This document shows positions 26,303 through 37,475 of a DNA stretch of 64,000 bases, in pieces. Source of the DNA: Prevotella jejuni (GTDB lineage Bacteria > Bacteroidota > Bacteroidia > Bacteroidales > Bacteroidaceae); assembly GCF_900187995.1 (NCBI RefSeq), contig NZ_FZNZ01000010.1:48741-112740 (forward strand). Reading direction: 5' to 3'. Each line of letters begins with the position of its first letter. The stretch's first letter is position 1. The translations under genes were made by a program, and so were the position numbers. Below the pieces are notes generated by a model. That model worked only from the letters and a program-made list of their open reading frames with translations. It made no database searches and was not told the origin of the DNA.

Positions 26303-27640
26303 TTATTTAATGATTATCTTTTTACCATTAACAATATAAACACCCTTAGGCAAAGCATTAATTTCGTCAGTGCTTGCTTTACTTAGCCGTTTTGCTCCAT
26401 TTATTGTATAGACATCGGCAAGTCCTGCTTTATTATAAACAGTGTTTGTAATGCCAGTAGTACTACCCTCTATTAAGGAAAAATCTTCCCATTGGTATGC
26501 TTGTTTATATGCGTCAAGACTATTCTTAGGAACAATAAGTTTACATTTAGATGTATTTATGTAGAAAAAAACACCTGATTCACAGGTTGGAGGTACGACT
26601 GCCTCACTTGAAATCTGAGTTATATTGGTACATTTGTTAAATGCGAATTCTCCTATAGTCTTAACACTATTTCCGATATTTACTTTTTGTAGGTTGGTGC
26701 AATCGCTAAAAGCTTCGCTACCTATTCTCGTAACACTATTGGGAATGGTTACAGAAGTTAGAGAACTGCAACCCATGAAAGCATTGTCGCCAATTGTAGT
26801 AACACTATTTGGAATGGTTACAGAGGTTAGAGAGCTACAAATGCTGAAAGCCCAACCTCCTATTGTCGTAACACTATTGGGAATGGTTACAGAAGTTAGA
26901 GAGCCACAACCGCTGAAAGCCCAACCTCCTATTGTCGTAACACTATTGGGAATGGTTACAGAAGTTAGAGAGCTGCAATTGTCGAAAGTATACTCTCTAA
27001 TTGTCGTAACACTATTTGGAATGGTTACAGAAGTTATAGAGCTACAATCGCTGAAAGCCCAACCTCCTATTGTAGTAACACTATTGGGAATGGTTACAGA
27101 AGTTAGAGAGCTACAACCGTTGAAAGCCCAACCTCCTATTGTCGTAACACTATTGGGAATGGTTACAGAAGTTAGAGAGCTACAACCGTTGAAAGCATTG
27201 TCGCCAATTGTTGTAACACTATTGGGAATGGTTACAGAAGTTAGAGAGCTACAACCGTTGAAAGCATTGTCGCCAATTGTTGTAACACTATTGGGAATGG
27301 TTACAGAAGTTAGAGAACTACAATTGCTGAAAGCATATTCCTTAATTGTCGTAACACTATTGGGAATGGTTACAGAGGTTAGAGAACTGCAATAGCTAAA
27401 AGCATACTCTCCAATTGTCGTAACACTATCACCTACTATAATTCGTTTAACACCAAAGTATCTCCATGGTGCACTGTTGTATGGAACTGAATAATCATCC
27501 ATTTCCCCTTTTCCTGAAATGGTCAAAACTCCATCATCAGTGAGGTGCCATTTTAGATTAGGTCCACAAGTACCAGAGCTTTCTGCTTTAGCTGATAAGC
27601 CCATGAGTAAGGCTATTAACAAGATGTAAATTTGTTTCAT
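26303..27640 (-). CDS. BspA-like leucine-rich-repeat surface protein 2
   Basis: 445 residues from the ATG at 27640. The frame extends to 27694, but that start would overlap the -7 box and the extra residues are not signal-like, whereas MKQIYILLIALLMGLSAKA is a good signal peptide identical to that of protein 1. About 12 LRR_5 repeats of 23 residues and the same C-terminal sorting-like end follow. Several adjacent repeats (GDNAFNGCS, GGWAF) are identical to each other, a sign of recent expansion. Confidence 0.9.
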   Translation of the reverse strand: MKQIYILLIALLMGLSAKAESSGTCGPNLKWHLTDDGVLTISGKGEMDDYSVPYNSAPWRYFGVKRIIVGDSVTTIGEYAFSYCSSLTSVTIPNSVTTIKEYAFSNCSSLTSVTIPNSVTTIGDNAFNGCSSLTSVTIPNSVTTIGDNAFNGCSSLTSVTIPNSVTTIGGWAFNGCSSLTSVTIPNSVTTIGGWAFSDCSSITSVTIPNSVTTIREYTFDNCSSLTSVTIPNSVTTIGGWAFSGCGSLTSVTIPNSVTTIGGWAFSICSSLTSVTIPNSVTTIGDNAFMGCSSLTSVTIPNSVTRIGSEAFSDCTNLQKVNIGNSVKTIGEFAFNKCTNITQISSEAVVPPTCESGVFFYINTSKCKLIVPKNSLDAYKQAYQWEDFSLIEGSTTGITNTVYNKAGLADVYTINGAKRLSKASTDEINALPKGVYIVNGKKIIIK

Positions 27641-27691
27641 GTTAGTATTTTTATATAAATAATACTTTTTTGATTTACGGAAGATTAAACA

Positions 27692-27699
27692 CAAAGATA
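27692..27699 (-). promoter_or_regulatory. -7 box of BspA-like gene 2
   Basis: Minus-strand TATCTTTG, 52 bases before the chosen start. Confidence 0.5.
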
Positions 27700-27808
27700 A
27701 ACAAAAATTATTATAAAAAGTTTTTCTATAAAAAGTTTATGTAACATTTTGCTTCTTTTTTCAATATAGTTATTGTTGAGAGATGGTCGTGAAATTATGA
27801 AAACCAAC

Positions 27809-27893
27809 TTTGCTGTCACTTCTATCACCTCTTAAATGCCTATAATATATTGAGTATAAGCATCTAAGACAAAATGTTAAAAGTGACAGGAAA
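27809..27893. repeat. Palindromic intergenic element, copy 1
   Basis: An 85-base element bounded by TTTGCTGTCACTT and AAGTGACAGGAAA, with inner arms around TATAATatattgAGTATA. It is closely related to the copy at 30485-30569 and shares its ends with 35855-35940. Confidence 0.75.
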
Positions 27894-27919
27894 CGAAAAT
27901 ATTTGTAAGAGAATAAATG

Positions 27920-27951
27920 AAAAAGCAGCAAATGATTGCTCACTTGCTGCT
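27920..27951 (-). terminator. Terminator after BspA-like gene 3
   Basis: Minus-strand AGCAGCAA/TTTGCTGCT stem followed by TTTTTC, as after gene 2, about 135 bases past the stop. Confidence 0.7.
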
Positions 27952-28086
27952 GTATAGTAATAAGGTTTTCTATATAAGCCTTCAAAGTTTTCCCTGTAAG
28001 TTTCTGTTCTTATTCTTATTTCTTTGTCAGACGAACATACAACAAGTAAAAATATATGGTGTGGCTTAGGAAAACCATTGTGTCCA

Positions 28087-30318
28087 TTATTTAATGATTA
28101 TCTTTTTACCATTGACAATATAAACACCCTTAGGCAAAGCATTAATTTCGTCAGTGCTTGCTTTACTTAGCCGTTTTGTTCCATCTATTGTATAGACATC
28201 AGCAAGTCCTGAGTTATTATAAACAGTGTTTGTAATGCCAGTAGTACTACCCTCTATTAATAAGAAATCTTTCCATTGGTCTGCTTGTTTATAGGCGTCA
28301 AGACTATTCTTAGGAACAATAAGTTTACATTTAGATTTATTAATGCCGTCAAAAACATCTGAATCGCAGGTTGGTGGTACGACTGCCTCACTCGAAATCT
28401 GTGTTATACTGGTACAGTTGTTAAATGCTGACATTTCTATAATCTTAACACTATTCCCTATATTTACTTTTTGTAGGTTGGTGCAATCTCTGAAAGCATC
28501 CTCTTCAATCGCCGTAACACTATTTGGAATGTTTATAGAAGTTAGTGCGCTACAATATTCGAAAGTATGGTTGTCAATTTTCGTAACACTATTTGGAATG
28601 TTTACAGAAGTTAGAGCGCTACAACCGCTGAAAGCAGACCCTCCAGTTGTTGTAACACTATTTGGAATGTTTACAGAAGTTAGAGCGCTACAACCGCTGA
28701 AAGCAGACCCTCCAATTGTTGTAACACTATTTGGAATGGTTACAGAAGTAAGAGAGCTACAATTGCTGAAAGCAAGCCCTCCAATTGTTGTAACACTATT
28801 TGGAATGGTTACAGAAGTTAGCGCGCTACAACCGCTGAAAGCACCGCTGCCAATTGTTGTAATACTATTTGGAATGTTTACAGAGGTTAGAGCGCTACAA
28901 TAGCTGAAAGCATCGTTGCCAATTGTTGTAACACTATTTGGAATGGTTACAGAAGTTAGCGTGCTACAATCTCTGAAAGCAAGCCCTCCAATTGTTGTAA
29001 CACTATTTGGAATGGTTACAGAAGTTAGCGCGCTACAATCTCTGAAAGCCTCCTTTCCAATCGTTGTAACACTATTTGGAATGGTTACAGAAGTTAGCGC
29101 GCTACAATTTTTGAAAGCACCGTCGCCAATTTCTGTAACACTATTTGGAATGGTTACAGAAGTTAGAGAACTACAACTTTTGAAAGCCTCCCCTTCAATT
29201 GTCGTAACACTATTTGGAATGGTTACAGAAGTTAGCGCACTACAATCTCTGAAAGCATCCTTTCCAATTGTTGTAACACTATTTGGAATGGTTACAGAAG
29301 TTAGCTCACTACAATCTGCGAAAGCACTGTCGAGAATTGCCATAACGCTATTGCCAATGGTTACAGAAGTTAGAGAGCTACAATACCAGAAAGCATCCTC
29401 TCCAATTGTCGTAACACTATTGCCAATGGTTACAGAAGTTAGAGCGTAACAATCGCTGAAAGCACCGCTGCCAATTGTTGTAACACTATTTGGAATGGTT
29501 ACAGAAGTTAGTGCACTACAACCGCTGAATGCCCTCCATCCAATTGTTGTAACACTATTTGGAATGGTTACAGAAGTTAGCGCGCTACAATATGCGAGAG
29601 CCTCCTCTCTAATTGTCGTAACACTATTTGGAATGGTTACAGAAGTTAGTGCGCTACAACCTGCGAAAGCATTGCCGCCAATTTCTGTAACACTATTTGG
29701 AATGGTTACAGAGGTTAGCGCGCTACAATTGTAGAAAGCACCGTCGCCAATTTCTGTAACACTATTGCCAATGGTTACAGAAGTTAGCGCGCTACAAAGT
29801 ATGAATGCATTGTCGCCAATTTCTGTAACACTATTTGGAATGGTTACAGAGGTTAGCGCGCTACAATGTGCGAAAGCATCGTAGCGAATTTCTGTAACAC
29901 TATTTGGAATGGTTACAGAAGTTAGCTCTCTACAATTGTGGAAAGCATAGCCGCCAATTTCTGTAACACTATTTGGAATGGTTACAGAGGTTAGTGCGCT
30001 ACACTCATCGAAAGCATGCCTTCCAATTGTTGTAACACTATTTGGAATGGTTACAGAAGTTAGATTGCTACAATCTTTGAAAGCAGCCTCTCCAATTGTC
30101 GTAGCACCATCACCTATTATAATTCGTTTAATATCATATTTGTACCATGGTAATCTGTTGCGGTATAAATAATCATTCATTTTCCCTTTTCCTGTAATGA
30201 CCAAAACGCCATTATCGGTAAAGAGCCATCTTAGATCAGGTCCACAAGTACCAGAATTCTCGTCATTAGCTAATAAGTCCATGAGTAGGTCTATTAATAA
30301 GGTGTCAATTTGTTTCAT
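28087..30318 (-). CDS. BspA-like leucine-rich-repeat protein 3, damaged signal peptide
   Basis: 743 residues with about 25 LRR_5 repeats of 23 residues, many of the variant TIPNSVTEIG, and the same C-terminal sorting-like end as its paralogues. The N-terminus MKQIDTLLIDLLMDLLANDE aligns with MKQIYILLIALLMGLSAKAE of the other two, but Tyr5, Ala10 and Gly14 have all become Asp and Ile6 has become Thr, putting acidic residues in the hydrophobic core. Sec export is therefore doubtful. The long frame is intact, so either it uses another route, a later start, or it has only recently been silenced. Confidence 0.85.
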   Translation of the reverse strand: MKQIDTLLIDLLMDLLANDENSGTCGPDLRWLFTDNGVLVITGKGKMNDYLYRNRLPWYKYDIKRIIIGDGATTIGEAAFKDCSNLTSVTIPNSVTTIGRHAFDECSALTSVTIPNSVTEIGGYAFHNCRELTSVTIPNSVTEIRYDAFAHCSALTSVTIPNSVTEIGDNAFILCSALTSVTIGNSVTEIGDGAFYNCSALTSVTIPNSVTEIGGNAFAGCSALTSVTIPNSVTTIREEALAYCSALTSVTIPNSVTTIGWRAFSGCSALTSVTIPNSVTTIGSGAFSDCYALTSVTIGNSVTTIGEDAFWYCSSLTSVTIGNSVMAILDSAFADCSELTSVTIPNSVTTIGKDAFRDCSALTSVTIPNSVTTIEGEAFKSCSSLTSVTIPNSVTEIGDGAFKNCSALTSVTIPNSVTTIGKEAFRDCSALTSVTIPNSVTTIGGLAFRDCSTLTSVTIPNSVTTIGNDAFSYCSALTSVNIPNSITTIGSGAFSGCSALTSVTIPNSVTTIGGLAFSNCSSLTSVTIPNSVTTIGGSAFSGCSALTSVNIPNSVTTTGGSAFSGCSALTSVNIPNSVTKIDNHTFEYCSALTSINIPNSVTAIEEDAFRDCTNLQKVNIGNSVKIIEMSAFNNCTSITQISSEAVVPPTCDSDVFDGINKSKCKLIVPKNSLDAYKQADQWKDFLLIEGSTTGITNTVYNNSGLADVYTIDGTKRLSKASTDEINALPKGVYIVNGKKIIIK

Positions 30319-30367
30319 ATTAGTACTTTTATATAAATAATATTTTTGATTTATGGAAGTTCAAATG

Positions 30368-30375
30368 CAAAGATA
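30368..30375 (-). promoter_or_regulatory. -7 box of BspA-like gene 3
   Basis: Minus-strand TATCTTTG, 50 bases before the start, as in the paralogues. Confidence 0.5.
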
Positions 30376-30484
30376 AACAAAATTTGTTATAAAATGTTTT
30401 TCTATAAAAAGTTTATGTAGCATTTTGCTTCTTTTTTCAAGATAGTTATTGTTGAGAGATGGTCGTGATATTATGAAAATCAAC

Positions 30485-30569
30485 TTTGCTGTCACTTCTG
30501 TCACCTCTTAGGTGCTTATAATATGTTGATTATAAGCATCTAAGACAAAGTGTTAAAAGTGACAGCAAA
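30485..30569. repeat. Palindromic intergenic element, copy 2
   Basis: An 85-base near-perfect long hairpin. TTTGCTGTCACTT at the left pairs with AAGTGACAGCAAA at the right. Inside, TCTTAGGTGCTTATAAT pairs with ATTATAAGCATCTAAGA around a 6-base loop (ATGTTG). No coding frame. It is probably an intergenic palindrome family or MITE-like element. Confidence 0.85.
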
Positions 30570-30621
30570 CTAAAATCAAACTTTATTTAGTAATATGGTA
30601 TTAATAAAGAAGAGCTTTTGG

Positions 30622-31914
30622 CTATTTCTTTTGTAGGCTTGTCAGCAAGTCGGCAACCACATAGCTGGAGCCGCCAACGAAGATAAAATCTTGTTCGTCA
30701 GCATCTTGAAGGGCAGCTTGGTAGGCTTCGAGGACGGTTGGGAAGACCTTTCCATGTAGGTCGTAATCGTCGGCTGTTGCGGCAACCTTCTCTGCAGGGA
30801 AAGCACGATGTGTACTTGGTTGTGTCCAATAGTAAATGGCATCATCAGGGAGCATAGACATAACGGCATGTAGGTCTTTGTCGTCTACCATACCGAAGAC
30901 AATGTGCTTCTGCGCACATTGTTGACGTTTGATTTGTTGGGAGAGATAGGTCCATCCACCAACGTTGTGTCCTGTATCGCAGATAACCAATGGATTAGCC
31001 TGTAGCTTCTGCCACCTACCCATTAAGCCTGTCAGTTCGCAAACATTAGCAAAGCCTTTAGCAATACTTTCTGCGTTCTTGATGACACCTTTATTATATA
31101 GTTGCATGACCGCAGTGAGTACAGTGTTAGCGTTCTTCTCTTGGTAGCTACCACCCAATTCGCCCACAAAATCGCCAAAAAAACGAGTCTGATAAGCGAT
31201 ACCACCATCGGGGTTAGGGCGAGAAGAAAGTACTGCAGGGATGTCTTCAGCAAAGACAATGAGCGCATCCTCTTTCTGTGCTTTTGCCTTGAAAACAATC
31301 TGTGTTTCAGGGACAGACTCACCAATAACGACTGGTACACGATGTTTGATAATACCAGCCTTCTCTGCTGCAATCGCTCCGAGCGTATTACCGAGGAACT
31401 GGGTGTGATCGAGTGATATATTGGTGATAATCGATAAGATAGGAGTGATAATGTTTGTACAATCGAGTCTACCACCTAAGCCCACTTCAATGATAGCAAT
31501 ATCAACCTTCTGCTCAGCAAAGTGCTTGAAAGCTAAGGCTGTTGTGAGTTCAAAGAAAGAAGGGTGGAGTGGCTCGAAGAAGTTGCGTTCCTGTTCAACA
31601 AAGTCGATAACCTCCTGTTCAGATATCATTTCTCCATTGACTCTGATACGTTCGCGGAAGTCAACGAGGTGAGGACTGGTATAGAGTCCGACCTTATATC
31701 CTTCAGCTTGGAGGATAGCTGCCAACGTGTGGGAGCATGAACCTTTTCCGTTGGTTCCTGCAACATGAATAGAAAGGAAGTGGGTATGTGGATGGCCAAA
31801 GTGCTCGTCCAAAGCCTTTGTTGTCTCAAGTCCTTCTTTGTAAGCAGATGCCCCGACGTGTTCGAAGACGGGTGTGCTGTTGAATAGATATTCTACGGTT
31901 TCTTGGTAAGTCAT
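30622..31914 (-). CDS. folC: Folylpolyglutamate/dihydrofolate synthase
   Basis: 430 residues from the ATG at 31914. The frame opens at 31980, but its first 22 codons are low-complexity (TPNTQHPPP), from a short DNA repeat, and the family begins at MTYQETVEYLF. It adds glutamate to folates and/or makes dihydrofolate from dihydropteroate. Seen: the ATP loop HVAGTNGKGSCSHTLAAIL, GLYTSPHLVDFRERIRVNGE, IIEVGLGGRLDCTNII, ITNISLDHTQFLG and CDTGHNVGGW. It stands alone on the minus strand ahead of the BspA cluster. Confidence 0.94.
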   Translation of the reverse strand: MTYQETVEYLFNSTPVFEHVGASAYKEGLETTKALDEHFGHPHTHFLSIHVAGTNGKGSCSHTLAAILQAEGYKVGLYTSPHLVDFRERIRVNGEMISEQEVIDFVEQERNFFEPLHPSFFELTTALAFKHFAEQKVDIAIIEVGLGGRLDCTNIITPILSIITNISLDHTQFLGNTLGAIAAEKAGIIKHRVPVVIGESVPETQIVFKAKAQKEDALIVFAEDIPAVLSSRPNPDGGIAYQTRFFGDFVGELGGSYQEKNANTVLTAVMQLYNKGVIKNAESIAKGFANVCELTGLMGRWQKLQANPLVICDTGHNVGGWTYLSQQIKRQQCAQKHIVFGMVDDKDLHAVMSMLPDDAIYYWTQPSTHRAFPAEKVAATADDYDLHGKVFPTVLEAYQAALQDADEQDFIFVGGSSYVVADLLTSLQKK

Positions 31915-32049
31915 GGGTGGTGGGTGTTGGGTGTTGGGTGTTGATGGAATGTAGGGAAATGATTTAGCCCCATTAGCCAAAGAAGTCTAATGGGGCATAT
32001 AATCATTATCTCAATTTTGTTTGTAAACTCATTGCTTATTAAAAACTCG

Positions 32050-32171
32050 TTTACTTGTCAATTCGTTAGTTCACTCGTCAACTTAAGATATGTTCATCTG
32101 TTACTTTGTCTTTTATTTACTCTGTCTACAAGCAACTTGTTCACTTGTCAACTCGTCAAACTCGTCAACTT
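32050..32171. repeat. Irregular CACTTGTCAACTCGTC repeats
   Basis: About six related segments (TTTACTTGTCAATTCG, TTCACTCGTCAACTT, TTCACTTGTCAACTCGTC and others) spaced 20-24 bases apart in the gap between folC and dnaJ. Spacing is less strict than in the 22-bp arrays. No coding frame of note. Confidence 0.45.
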
Positions 32172-32173
32172 GC

Positions 32174-33337
32174 TCAACTAAACAATTTCTTAAAGTTCTC
32201 GAAGATAGAGCGTTTAGTGCTGTTATCCCCACGGAAGTTTTCGCTTTGGCGTAAGTCTTCGATGATTTTCTTCTCCTCTTTATTCAACTCCTTTGGAACG
32301 TAAATACTGATGTGAACCACTAAATCACCAGTACCACTGCCATAACCTTGTACGGCAGGGAGACCCTTACCACGTAGGCGAAGCGTCTTACCTGGCTGTG
32401 TTCCTGGTTCAATCTTAATCTTTACATTGCTGCCATCAATGGTTGGGATATCCACCTGACCTCCTAAGGCAGCTGTTGGGAAATCGAGCAAGAGATTATA
32501 GATGACGTTCTGTCCGTCACGAATGAAGGTGTCGTTAGGTTCCTCCTCGATATATACTTGGATATTACCAGCCACACCATTGTGTCTACCAGCATTACCC
32601 TTGCCAGGAACATTGACCACCATACCTTCAGCAACACCCGCTGGGATGTTGATTTCAACGACTTCCTCGCCCTTTACAACGCCTTCACCATGACAGTGAG
32701 TACACTTGTTCTTAATGATAGTTCCCTCACCATTACATACGTGACAGGTAGTCTGGGTCTGCATCATACCAAAGATACTCTGCTGTGTACGGATTTCAAC
32801 ACCCGAACCATGACAGTTCTGGCAAGTTTCTGTTCCGCTACCCTCCTCAGCACCAGTGCCGTGGCAGTGTTCGCAAGGAACGTCTTTACGCACCTTAAAC
32901 TTCTTGGTAACGCCCGTAGCAACCTCTTGTAACGACAGACGAACCTTCAAACGAAGATCAGAGCCACGGTACTTAGGAGCTTGATGACCGCCACCTCCGA
33001 AACCGCCAAATCCTCCGCCATGTCCACCGAACACATCGCCAAACATAGAGAAGATATCGTCCATAGAGAAGCCACCTGCTCCACCGAAAGGACCACCACC
33101 ACCAAAGCCACCACCAGGAGCATCGAAGCCAAACTGGTCATACTGTTGGCGTTTCTGTGGATCGTGCAGTACATCATAAGCCTCAGCAGCCTCTTTAAAC
33201 TTTGCTTCAGCCTCAGGATCATCCGGATTACGGTCTGGGTGATACTTAATAGCAAGTTTTCTGTATGCTTTCTTTATCTCGTCTTCAGAGGCACCTTTAC
33301 TTACTCCGAGTACCTCATAGTAATCTCTTTTTGCCAT
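32174..33337 (-). CDS. dnaJ: Chaperone DnaJ (Hsp40)
   Basis: 387 residues, full-length type I DnaJ. The J domain has [20 protein letters not shown] and the HPD motif ([10 protein letters not shown]). A Gly/Phe-rich region follows at about 70-115. The zinc region has four CxxCxGxG motifs ([32 protein letters not shown]), followed by the substrate-binding C-terminal domains. It stimulates DnaK ATPase activity. It starts 4 bases after the grpE stop; dnaK is elsewhere. Confidence 0.97.
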   Translation of the reverse strand: MAKRDYYEVLGVSKGASEDEIKKAYRKLAIKYHPDRNPDDPEAEAKFKEAAEAYDVLHDPQKRQQYDQFGFDAPGGGFGGGGPFGGAGGFSMDDIFSMFGDVFGGHGGGFGGFGGGGHQAPKYRGSDLRLKVRLSLQEVATGVTKKFKVRKDVPCEHCHGTGAEEGSGTETCQNCHGSGVEIRTQQSIFGMMQTQTTCHVCNGEGTIIKNKCTHCHGEGVVKGEEVVEINIPAGVAEGMVVNVPGKGNAGRHNGVAGNIQVYIEEEPNDTFIRDGQNVIYNLLLDFPTAALGGQVDIPTIDGSNVKIKIEPGTQPGKTLRLRGKGLPAVQGYGSGTGDLVVHISIYVPKELNKEEKKIIEDLRQSENFRGDNSTKRSIFENFKKLFS

Positions 33338-33341
33338 CTTA

Positions 33342-33920
33342 CTATTGTCCTACTGCTACCTTTGCGTGACGGATAACCTTGTCATTGAGCGTATAACCAG
33401 TCTGTACACAATCGATAACCTTGCCCTTCTTATCGTCGCCCATACCAGGAACCATAGCGATAGCCTCATGGTAATCGACATCGAAGTCGGCATTATCGGT
33501 CTTAATCTTATGTACACCGAGTGTCTCCAAGGCCTTCAAAAACTTCTTATAGATAAGTTCATAACCTTCTTTAATTGCCTGTGGGTCCTCTGTCTTATCG
33601 GCAGTAGCACGCTCAAAGTCGTCAAGGATAGGCAGAATAGCAGCTACAGTCTTCTCACTTCCGTTGAGAATCAGTTCTGACTTCTCCTTCAGTGTACGTT
33701 TCTTGTAGTTCTCAAATTCAGCAACCAAACGGATATACTTGTCTTTCCACTGCTCAGCATCGTTCTGTGCAGCTACCAATGGGTCGAGTTCTTCCTCTGC
33801 AGGAGTTTCCTCTCCGTTAGCATCTTCCGCCTGTGCTTCAGCGCCGTTCTGGGTTGTTTCTTCGTTATTCAACTCCAGCTCTTCGCCTTCAACCTTTATA
33901 TTTTTCTCTTTCTTATTCAT
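33342..33920 (-). CDS. grpE: Nucleotide exchange factor GrpE
   Basis: 192 residues: an acidic, disordered N-terminus (about 1-55), a coiled coil (about 55-95; [19 protein letters not shown] is the family signature), and the C-terminal beta domain ending [18 protein letters not shown], a family-typical end. It releases ADP from DnaK. It is paired with dnaJ in one operon. No CIRCE-like operator was recognised upstream. Confidence 0.96.
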   Translation of the reverse strand: MNKKEKNIKVEGEELELNNEETTQNGAEAQAEDANGEETPAEEELDPLVAAQNDAEQWKDKYIRLVAEFENYKKRTLKEKSELILNGSEKTVAAILPILDDFERATADKTEDPQAIKEGYELIYKKFLKALETLGVHKIKTDNADFDVDYHEAIAMVPGMGDDKKGKVIDCVQTGYTLNDKVIRHAKVAVGQ

Positions 33921-33982
33921 AATTTTATTGCACTATTTGTCATGACATACCCTTGCAAATAGTATGCCATGTTTTGACAATC

Positions 33983-35605
<1,623 letters not shown>

Positions 35606-35635
35606 CTAATACCTTATTATATAATAATTTGGCTG

Positions 35636-35666
35636 CAAAGGTACGATATTTATTTCAAACAACAAA
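35636..35666 (-). promoter_or_regulatory. Promoter of the ABC-F gene
   Basis: Minus-strand TTTG (35666-35663), 19-base spacer, TACCTTTG (35643-35636): a near-perfect Bacteroidota promoter about 37 bases before the start. Confidence 0.75.
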
Positions 35667-35854
35667 GAAACAAGGATATAGAAGCTCATGTTCTTTTCTC
35701 ATTGTGCTACTCGTTTCTGTCCTTACGACGACTCGCCTTTTCCCTTTTTTATGGCTTTGTAAATCCGATTGGAAACCCTCGAAATAAGGACCGAAAACCA
35801 GTCTTGAATAAAGGGGATGATTACGCATATATTACAAGAAAAGTTTTATTTTGT

Positions 35855-35940
35855 TTTGCTGTCACTTTTAACATTTGACGTAACCGCTCTGTAAATTAGT
35901 GAGTTAAGTCTTCAAGATAGATGACAGGAGTGACAGCAAA
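35855..35940. repeat. Palindromic intergenic element, copy 3
   Basis: An 86-base segment bounded by TTTGCTGTCACTT and AGTGACAGCAAA, like 30485-30569, but with an unrelated, poorly paired interior. Shared ends with a different middle suggest that the ends are the conserved functional part. Confidence 0.7.
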
Positions 35941-36174
35941 TTTTATTTTGCCCGAATTGCTTTACTTTTGAAACCTTCTTCATTCATGATTAGGGATGGA
36001 CTAAAACACTCAAAACGCAAGAGGCTTTTCTCTATCAGTGTTCATAGAGAATGTCATAAGACTGCGGAGGGGCGGAGTCCGACAAGAGACAGTGAGGTTG
36101 CGACATCACGTAAGACGGTAGACAATTGAGGGGTAGAGAAACAACAAGGCGTTTTGTCGCTTTTTATTCAAAGT

Positions 36175-36206
36175 CTTGTGAGATTAAAAGGATTTCATTA
36201 TCTTTG
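36175..36206 (+). promoter_or_regulatory. Orphan promoter
   Basis: CTTG, a 20-base spacer and TATCTTTG followed by CAAC, in the same arrangement as 20582-20613. No gene begins soon after. Downstream a short palindrome, ACCTTATAttaTATAAGGT (36277-36295), could fold in the transcript. The rest of 35941-36798 shows nothing I can support. Confidence 0.4.
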
Positions 36207-36798
36207 CAACTGATAAAATTCAAATTAATTACTAAAGGATGTAATCAGGGGATAAAACCATTAGAGAATGTGTACCACCTTATATTATATAAGGTACGGA
36301 GGCAGTGAGATGCTGCGTAAGATTCTTTGATTAGGATAACGTAGACTGTTATAAAACCCATTCTAATTCACCCTCATACTCTCACTTTATCCATGTGAGT
36401 GTAAATACCTTTCGTCCTGTCAGTAGTGAAAGTATATTATTAAAATAAGTATTCGTACAGAGTTATAATATACATATTTAGGTAGTAGTCCATTTCCTAA
36501 AGTATTATCCGATTTTGATGTTGATAATATTGGATGGCTCAAGAAGTTGTCTATTGCGAACAATGTCTGTCAGAAATGAGGAAACCGGCATCTTTACAGT
36601 TGTCGACATTCCCATTTAGCAATATGGTTAAGTGATGGTTATATTTCCTTTCTATATCGGTTATAATATGCTACATGCTATTACTATTGAATATTTTCCC
36701 ATAAAACATACTGTTGACCATTATATTCTTAGCTCTGCAAAGTGCCATTCTGAAATCGAATGGAAATGATAAGGCCATAAAAAAAATACGTCGAAGAA

Positions 36799-36830
36799 TT
36801 TGGAAATATGGGAAATACTCGTTATTTTTG
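36799..36830 (+). promoter_or_regulatory. Promoter of the AbiE-type pair
   Basis: TTTG at 36799-36802, a 20-base spacer and TATTTTTG at 36823-36830 match the consensus fully. The antitoxin ATG is 22 bases further on. Confidence 0.7.
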
Positions 36831-36851
36831 CATAAATAACCGACTTAATGT

Positions 36852-37475
36852 ATGTTAATAAGCGATAATGAAAAGAAGGTTGTTGATATTCTAAGGGGCC
36901 GTATTGATGAAGCTGACACTGGTACGTTGTTCTTTAACAATAGCTTCCCAGAATACAACGATGAGTATGTTGGCAAAGTCTTATCGGATTTTGTTCGGCA
37001 GGGATTATTGTTAAGACTATCTCGTGGTATATACCTGAAAGCGAAGAAAACCAAATTCGGTATAGTTTACCCTACTACTGAGGAGTTTGCTCGTGCGATT
37101 GCAGAAAGAGACAATGCGGAGATTCTCCCGACAGGAAGTACGGCGTTGAATATGCTCGGACTGTCAGAACAAGTGACTATGTCTCCCGTTTTTCTTACCA
37201 GTGGGTCTGCAAGAAAAGTCAAATGTGGCAATAGGACTATCACTTTCAAAAGGGGAGTACCTAAGAACTTTGCCTTGAAAGGACAGGTTACTCGCCTTTT
37301 GGTACAAGCAATGAAGGCTATTGGAGAACGAAACTATAATAATGAGTGGGAAAGCGCAATTAGTGTAATACTAAGTAGATATCCAGAGGACAAAACCATG
37401 ACGGATGATCTAAAGGTTATGCCTACATGGATAAGACGAAGCATTATAAAGATTTTAAATAGCAAGCATGAGTAG
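36852..37475 (+). CDS. AbiEi-type antitoxin/transcriptional regulator
   Basis: 207 residues. An N-terminal winged helix (about 5-65; VGKVLSDFVRQGLLLRLSRGIYLK) is followed by the AbiEi-like C-terminal domain (PTTEEFARAIAERDNAEILPTGSTALNMLGLSEQV, then FLTSGSARKVKCGNRTITFKRG). In AbiE systems this partner represses its own promoter and neutralises the toxin. Its end overlaps the toxin start by 8 bases, typical of coupled expression. Confidence 0.85.
   Translation: MLISDNEKKVVDILRGRIDEADTGTLFFNNSFPEYNDEYVGKVLSDFVRQGLLLRLSRGIYLKAKKTKFGIVYPTTEEFARAIAERDNAEILPTGSTALNMLGLSEQVTMSPVFLTSGSARKVKCGNRTITFKRGVPKNFALKGQVTRLLVQAMKAIGERNYNNEWESAISVILSRYPEDKTMTDDLKVMPTWIRRSIIKILNSKHE

Noticed and set aside
24867..29734. 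Long plus-strand open frames opposite the BspA-like genes (LLGMVTEVRELQ repeats)
   Set aside because: They are antisense readings of the 69-bp LRR repeats and stay open only because the repeat length is divisible by 3. They have no starts, signals or family.
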